Position numbers and translations under genes: made by a program. The notes under the pieces were generated by a model. That model had not been told where the DNA came from, did no database searches, and worked only from the letters and a program-made list of their open reading frames with translations. A stretch of DNA of 64,000 bases from JBDSSS01 sp963764195. GTDB taxonomy: Bacteria > Actinomycetota > Actinomycetes > Actinomycetales > Dermatophilaceae. Shown here piece by piece: positions 60,306 to 64,000 of this stretch. How positions within the stretch are numbered: the first letter of the stretch is position 1; each line of letters starts with the position of its first letter. The stretch is taken from contig CAVXRG010000010.1 of NCBI GenBank assembly GCA_963764195.1, positions 682,001-746,000 of the forward strand. Direction: 5' to 3'.

Positions 60306-61568
60306 ATGGCCGACATGCACGACGCCACCCCACACCTCGAGCGTGCCCACGCCGTCCTGGCCCGTCACCCGCTCGTCGACGGGCACAACGACCTGCTCTG
60401 GGAGGCGCGCGCCCAGACGGCCTACGACTTCGACCGCCTCGACATCTCGAGGCCGCTCACGACGACCCACACCGACCTGCCGCGCCTGCGGGCCGGTGGG
60501 GTCGGTGCGCAGTTCTGGTCGGTCTTCGTCCCGAGCACCCTCCCGGAGGGGGACGCCGTCCTCGCCACCCTCGAGCAGGTGGACGGTGTCCACCGGATGG
60601 TCGAGACGTATGCCGCTGACCTCGCCCTCGCGACGACCGCGGACGAGGTCGAGGCCGCGAACGCCTCGGGCCGGATCGCCTCGCTCCTCGGCGCGGAGGG
60701 TGGTCACTCGATCGGGTCGTCGCTCGCGGTGCTCCGGCAGCTGCACGCCCTCGGTGTCCGCTACCTGACGCTGACCCACAACGACAACACGCCGTGGTCC
60801 GACTCGGCGACCGACGTCGCGCGCGCCGGCGGGCTCACGGCATTCGGGCGCGAGGTCGTCCGGGAGATGAACCGGCTGGGGATGATGGTCGACCTCAGCC
60901 ACGTCGCCGCATCGACGATGCGTGACGCGCTGGCGACCACGGAGGCGCCGGTCATCTTCAGCCACTCCTCGGCCCGCGCCCTGTGCGACGTGCCCCGCAA
61001 CGTGCCCGACGACGTGCTCGCGTCCCTCCCCGGCAACGGCGGCGTCGTCATGGTGACCTTCGTGCCGGAGTTCGTCTCCCCCGAGACGGCCCGCTGGCGC
61101 GAGGAGGCCGTGGCCGCAGCAGAGCTGGCCGGGGTGAGCGGCAGCGACTTCGTCGCCTTCCTCGACTTCTCGACCCGGTGGCAGCGTGAGCACCCGAAGC
61201 CGGACGCGTCGATCGCGCAGGTGGTCGCGCACGTCGAGCACGTGCGTGACGTCGCCGGCATCGACCACGTCGGGCTCGGCGGGGACTACGACGGAACCGA
61301 CACCTTCCCGGTCGGGCTCGAGGACGTCTCGGGCTACCCGCGGCTCGTCGCGGCCCTCGCGGAGCGCGGCTGGTCCGACGACGAGCTCGGCCGGCTCGTG
61401 CGAGGCAACACGCTGCGCGTCATGCGCGAGGTCGAGGCCGTGGCCCGCGAGCTGGCCGTGACGAGGTCACCGAGCGTGGCCACGATCGGCGAGCTCGACG
61501 GCGCAGGACCGTCGTCAACCCCGACGGATCCCGGGCTCAGGCCTGGGAGCGGAACCGGGCGATGGTGA
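60306..61568 (+). CDS. Membrane dipeptidase (M19 family)
   Basis: A 420-residue zinc dipeptidase with DGHND (25-29, His and Asp ligands), Glu131 in LGAEGGHS, His199 in DLSHVA, a further His in FSHSSAR and Asp in GLGGDYDGTD. It cleaves dipeptides, including those with D-residues in relatives, so it may process wall peptides. No signal peptide is present. Its end overlaps the convergent channel gene by 32 bases. Confidence 0.92.
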   Translation: MADMHDATPHLERAHAVLARHPLVDGHNDLLWEARAQTAYDFDRLDISRPLTTTHTDLPRLRAGGVGAQFWSVFVPSTLPEGDAVLATLEQVDGVHRMVETYAADLALATTADEVEAANASGRIASLLGAEGGHSIGSSLAVLRQLHALGVRYLTLTHNDNTPWSDSATDVARAGGLTAFGREVVREMNRLGMMVDLSHVAASTMRDALATTEAPVIFSHSSARALCDVPRNVPDDVLASLPGNGGVVMVTFVPEFVSPETARWREEAVAAAELAGVSGSDFVAFLDFSTRWQREHPKPDASIAQVVAHVEHVRDVAGIDHVGLGGDYDGTDTFPVGLEDVSGYPRLVAALAERGWSDDELGRLVRGNTLRVMREVEAVARELAVTRSPSVATIGELDGAGPSSTPTDPGLRPGSGTGRW

Positions 61569-62289
61569 GACCGACGAGCCGCGCCACGACGAGCGCGACG
61601 TAGAGCATCCCCATGATCTGCTGGAGCAGCACGAACGACCGCACGTGCGGGGTGATCGCGTAGATGTCCGACAGCCCCGTGCCGGTCATGTTGGCGATCG
61701 AGAGGTAGAGCAGCTCGAACCAGGTCCGCTCGCCGCCGCCCGCCTCGCCGTGGATGGTGAACGAGTTGGGCCAGATGAACTGGAGGGCGAGGTAGAGGTA
61801 GGCGTAGCCCCACGCGACGACGGTGAAGGTGGCCCCGGTCGCGTAGAGCTCGTCCCGGGTCACCCAGTTGTCGGCGAACATGTACCGGATCAGCCCGTAG
61901 GCCGTGTAGAAGTAGAAGAGGCTGTGCAGGATCGCCGAGACGAAGATGAGCGTGTCACTCTCCGCGTAGACGGCCTCGAGGATGGTGAAGACGACGAGCG
62001 GGATGCCGAGGACGATGGCCACCCAGGTCAGCGCCGGCGTGGCCCGCGCGGCGCGCACCGCGAGGAAGAGGACGAGCAGGCCGAAGACTCCGAAGAGGGC
62101 CCGAGCGTAGGGCCGGTAGGGCCCGACGACCGAGCTGTCGAAGTACGGGTAGATGATGATGCCCGCCAGCTGCACGATGAGCAGCAGCGCACAGGGCGTC
62201 TCACGGATCTTGCGACGGAGGCGGTCCCACCGGTTCGGTGGCCCGGCCCGACGCGGCATCGACGGCCACAGCTCCAACGAGGCGCTCAT
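61537..62289 (-). CDS. Ion-channel family membrane protein, possible K+ channel
   Basis: 250 residues with about six hydrophobic segments. Near the C-terminus a pore-like helix and filter region reads LYLSIANMTGTGLSD before a last membrane helix, resembling two-helix K+ channels. The filter is TGTG rather than TxGYG, so selectivity is uncertain. Divergent from kdpFA with a 101-base gap, which supports a potassium role by context. Confidence 0.65.
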   Translation of the reverse strand: MSASLELWPSMPRRAGPPNRWDRLRRKIRETPCALLLIVQLAGIIIYPYFDSSVVGPYRPYARALFGVFGLLVLFLAVRAARATPALTWVAIVLGIPLVVFTILEAVYAESDTLIFVSAILHSLFYFYTAYGLIRYMFADNWVTRDELYATGATFTVVAWGYAYLYLALQFIWPNSFTIHGEAGGGERTWFELLYLSIANMTGTGLSDIYAITPHVRSFVLLQQIMGMLYVALVVARLVGLTIARFRSQA

Positions 62290-62314
62290 CCGCCGGACTC
62301 TAGCCCGATGGGCG

Positions 62315-62330
62315 TCAAGAAGTCATCAAG
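62315..62330 (+). promoter_or_regulatory. Candidate KdpE-type direct repeat
   Basis: TCAAG at 62315 and 62326 are spaced exactly 11 bp start to start, the pitch used by OmpR/PhoB-family response regulators such as KdpE. They lie about 61 bases upstream of kdpF in the region shared with the divergent channel gene. kdpDE itself is outside the window. Confidence 0.45.
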
Positions 62331-62390
62331 GCGCGTGAGGACGCCGTCAACGGGCGCCGACGCCGACCGCGGGCGCCGTAGGAACGTCCC

Positions 62391-62477
62391 ATGGCCGCAT
62401 ACATCGTCCTCTACGTCACCGGGCTCGCACTGCTCGGCTACCTTGTCCACGTCCTTCTCCACCCGGACCGTTTCTGA
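62391..62477 (+). CDS. kdpF: Potassium-transporting ATPase subunit KdpF
   Basis: A 28-residue single-span membrane peptide (MAAYIVLYVTGLALLGYLV...), matching KdpF in size, hydrophobicity and place directly before kdpA (TGATG, one-base overlap). It stabilises the KdpABC pump. Confidence 0.9.
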   Translation: MAAYIVLYVTGLALLGYLVHVLLHPDRF

Positions 62478-64000
62478 TGGGCGACACCGTGAGCGGTGTG
62501 CTCACCATCGGTCTTCTCGTCGCCGCGCTCGCCGCAGCCCACGTCCCCCTCGGCGGCTGGCTGGCCCGAGTCTTCACCGACGCCAGGCACTGGCGCGTGG
62601 AGCGTCTCGTCTACCGGCTCTGCAGAATCGACCCCGCCTCGGAGCAGCGCTGGACGACGTATGCCGTCGCCGTGCTCGGCTTCTCCGTGGTCGGCATCGT
62701 CCTGCTCTTCGCGCTCATCGTGCTGCAGGGCGTGCTGCCGCTCGCATGGGGCGCCGCGATGCACCCGGACACAGCCCTCAACACGGCCGTGTCGTTCGTG
62801 ACCAACACCAACTGGCAGTCGTATGCCGGTGAGTCGGGCGTCTCCCCCCTCGTGCAGACCCTCGGTCTGGCGGTGCAGAACTTCGTCTCGCCCGCGGTGG
62901 GCCTCGCCGTGGCCGTCGCGCTCGTGCGCGGCATCGCCCGGTCAGCCGGGTCGGAGATCGGCAACTTCTGGGTCGACCTCGTGCGCGGCATTGTCCGGGT
63001 CCTGCTCCCCCTGGCCTTCGTGGCGGCGCTCGTCCTGCTGCTGGGCGGCGTCATCCAGAACCTCACGGCGCCGACGACCGTCACGACCCTTTCCGGGGGG
63101 TCGCAGGTGGTCCAGGGCGGCCTGGTCGCCTCCCAGGAGGCGATCAAGGAGCTCGGGACCAACGGCGGCGGCTACTTCAACGCCAACTCCTCCCACCCCT
63201 TCGAGAACCCGAACGCGGTCACCAACCTCGTCGAGATCTTCCTCCTGCTCGTCATCCCGTTCTCCCTGCCCCGCACCTACGGCATCCTCGTCGGCGACCG
63301 TCGGCAGGGCTGGACCGTGCTCGCCTTCATGGCGACCCTGTGGGGGCTCATGGTCGCGGCCGTCACGTGGGCCGAGGTGAGCGCGGCATCCGGCCCGCTC
63401 GGCGGGCTGGAGGGCAAGGAGCTGCGCTTCGGCACCTGGCCGTCCGCCCTCTTCGCTGCGAGCACGACCGGCACCTCCACCGGTGCCGTGAACTCGATGC
63501 ACGAGAGCTTCAGCCCCCTCGGCGGCGGCGGTGTCCTCTTCTCGATGCTCCTCGGCGAGGTCTCTCCCGGCGGTGTCGGGTCGGGGCTCTACGGCGCCCT
63601 GCTCCTCGCGATCCTCACGGTCTTCATCTCGGGGCTCATGGTCGGGCGCACGCCCGAGCTGCTCGGCAAGCAGGTGGGCCGTCGGGAGATCACCCTCACC
63701 GCGCTCGCCCTGCTCGTCATGCCGGCTCTGGTGCTCGTCTTCACCGGCATCGGCATGGTCGCGCCACTCGTCTCGTCGCAGATGCTCGCGTCCGGGCCGC
63801 ACGGCCTCACCGAGGTGATGTACGCCTACGCCTCTGCGGCCAACAACAACGGCAGCGCCTTCGCCGGCTTCTCGGCGGACGCCCCATACCCGAATCTCAC
63901 GCTCGCCCTGTGCATGGCTCTCGGCCGGTTCCTGCCGATCGTCCTCGTGCTTGCCCTCGCCGGCTCACTCGCGGCGCAGCGCCGTCGGCCGGTGAACGCC
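62477..64000 (+). CDS. kdpA: Potassium-transporting ATPase subunit KdpA, partial
   Basis: K+-selective channel subunit of the high-affinity KdpFABC pump, induced by potassium limitation. 508 codons are visible of a usual 550-560; the C-terminus is beyond the window. The four pore-loop signatures are visible: TNTNWQSYAGE, GTNGGGYFNANSSHPFENPN, ASTTGTSTGAVNSMHE and SAANNNGSAFAGF. kdpB and kdpC should follow. Confidence 0.96.
   Translation, partial: MGDTVSGVLTIGLLVAALAAAHVPLGGWLARVFTDARHWRVERLVYRLCRIDPASEQRWTTYAVAVLGFSVVGIVLLFALIVLQGVLPLAWGAAMHPDTALNTAVSFVTNTNWQSYAGESGVSPLVQTLGLAVQNFVSPAVGLAVAVALVRGIARSAGSEIGNFWVDLVRGIVRVLLPLAFVAALVLLLGGVIQNLTAPTTVTTLSGGSQVVQGGLVASQEAIKELGTNGGGYFNANSSHPFENPNAVTNLVEIFLLLVIPFSLPRTYGILVGDRRQGWTVLAFMATLWGLMVAAVTWAEVSAASGPLGGLEGKELRFGTWPSALFAASTTGTSTGAVNSMHESFSPLGGGGVLFSMLLGEVSPGGVGSGLYGALLLAILTVFISGLMVGRTPELLGKQVGRREITLTALALLVMPALVLVFTGIGMVAPLVSSQMLASGPHGLTEVMYAYASAANNNGSAFAGFSADAPYPNLTLALCMALGRFLPIVLVLALAGSLAAQRRRPVNA

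Larger units (their letters stand above)
696..62828. repeat. Dispersed octamer GTATGCCG / CGGCATAC (27 copies counted by hand)
   Basis: Plus orientation starts: 3060, 7833, 11687, 16893, 28560, 34170, 42745, 47852, 55927, 60608, 62659, 62821. Complement (CGGCATAC) starts: 696, 10337, 16954, 20094, 21055, 26456, 27974, 30829, 34547, 44493, 49872, 49961, 55102, 58009, 59111. Copies lie in genes and between them. In genes they use rare codons (TAT before GCC, or GCA before TAC), so ordinary codon choice does not explain them. Confidence 0.7.

Noticed and set aside
696..62828. The GTATGCCG octamer as an FtsK-orienting (KOPS) motif
   Set aside because: Copies are almost evenly split between strands (12 and 15), whereas KOPS are strongly skewed along a replichore; not excluded if the window spans the terminus.
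1..64000. CRISPR arrays, insertion sequences, rRNA and tRNA genes
   Set aside because: No regularly spaced direct repeats, transposase genes, rRNA signatures or tRNA T-loop sequences with paired arms were found by reading both strands; a tRNA scan would be needed to be certain.

Overview
The window is about 72% GC (my estimate by eye), densely packed, and rich in GTG and TTG starts. Its gene order is typical of Actinobacteria: era - CNNM transporter - ybeY - phoH, rsmE - dnaJ - hrcA, hemW, lepA, rpsT - holA, dapF - miaA - miaB, recX - recA - DUF3046, clgR - cinA - pgsA. The mycothiol-type ArsC, DUF3097, DUF3046 and ClgR point the same way. I infer a member of the Micrococcales, most likely Intrasporangiaceae (Janibacter/Phycicoccus/Tetrasphaera-like). 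The family is inferred from style and synteny, not proven.

Layout. 1-4664: a truncated GT-C membrane glycosyltransferase, leuA with a leucine leader peptide, and an unrecognised repeat protein coupled to a 49-residue ORF. 4766-16853: a septum-formation-like protein, then a mostly minus-strand housekeeping run (era, CNNM, ybeY, phoH, S10 peptidase, HIT, rsmE, dnaJ, hrcA with a CIRCE operator). A plus-strand sigma factor/GerMN-Gmad2 pair interrupts this run. 16973-31741: DUF3097, a secreted CHAP hydrolase, hemW, a tyrosine phosphatase, a very large membrane/patatin-like protein, VOC, AraC, lepA, M48 protease, PemK-like protein, rpsT and holA. 31800-44703: a REP-like repeat cluster, a DinG-type helicase, fhs, then an arsenic-resistance island (arsR, acr3, arsD, a frameshifted arsA, two arsC genes, a trxB stump) with decayed flanking DNA and two acetyltransferases. 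44714-60278: hflX, a methyltransferase, dapF, miaA, def, miaB, yceI, recX-recA (LexA box), macro domain, DUF3046, a dipeptide epimerase/serine hydrolase pair, clgR, cinA, pgsA, rimO. 60306-64000: an M19 dipeptidase, a K+-channel-like protein, and the start of a kdpFA operon cut by the window end.

Themes. Translation/RNA quality (era, ybeY, rsmE, lepA, hflX, miaA, miaB, rimO, def), stress control (hrcA/CIRCE, clgR, recA/LexA), wall peptide turnover (CHAP, epimerase, serine hydrolase, M19) and arsenic detoxification. Many neighbouring genes overlap by ATGA/GTGA, implying translational coupling.

The least expected signal is not a gene. The octamer GTATGCCG occurs 27 times by hand count on the two strands together, far above a base-composition expectation of about two. 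It is absent from 34.6-42.7 kb, which covers most of fhs and the whole arsenic island. Other points worth a second look are the single-base frameshift in arsA, the trxB stump marking an island edge, the alternating REP-like hairpin, a MarR-type palindrome at yceI and several unlisted small ORFs.
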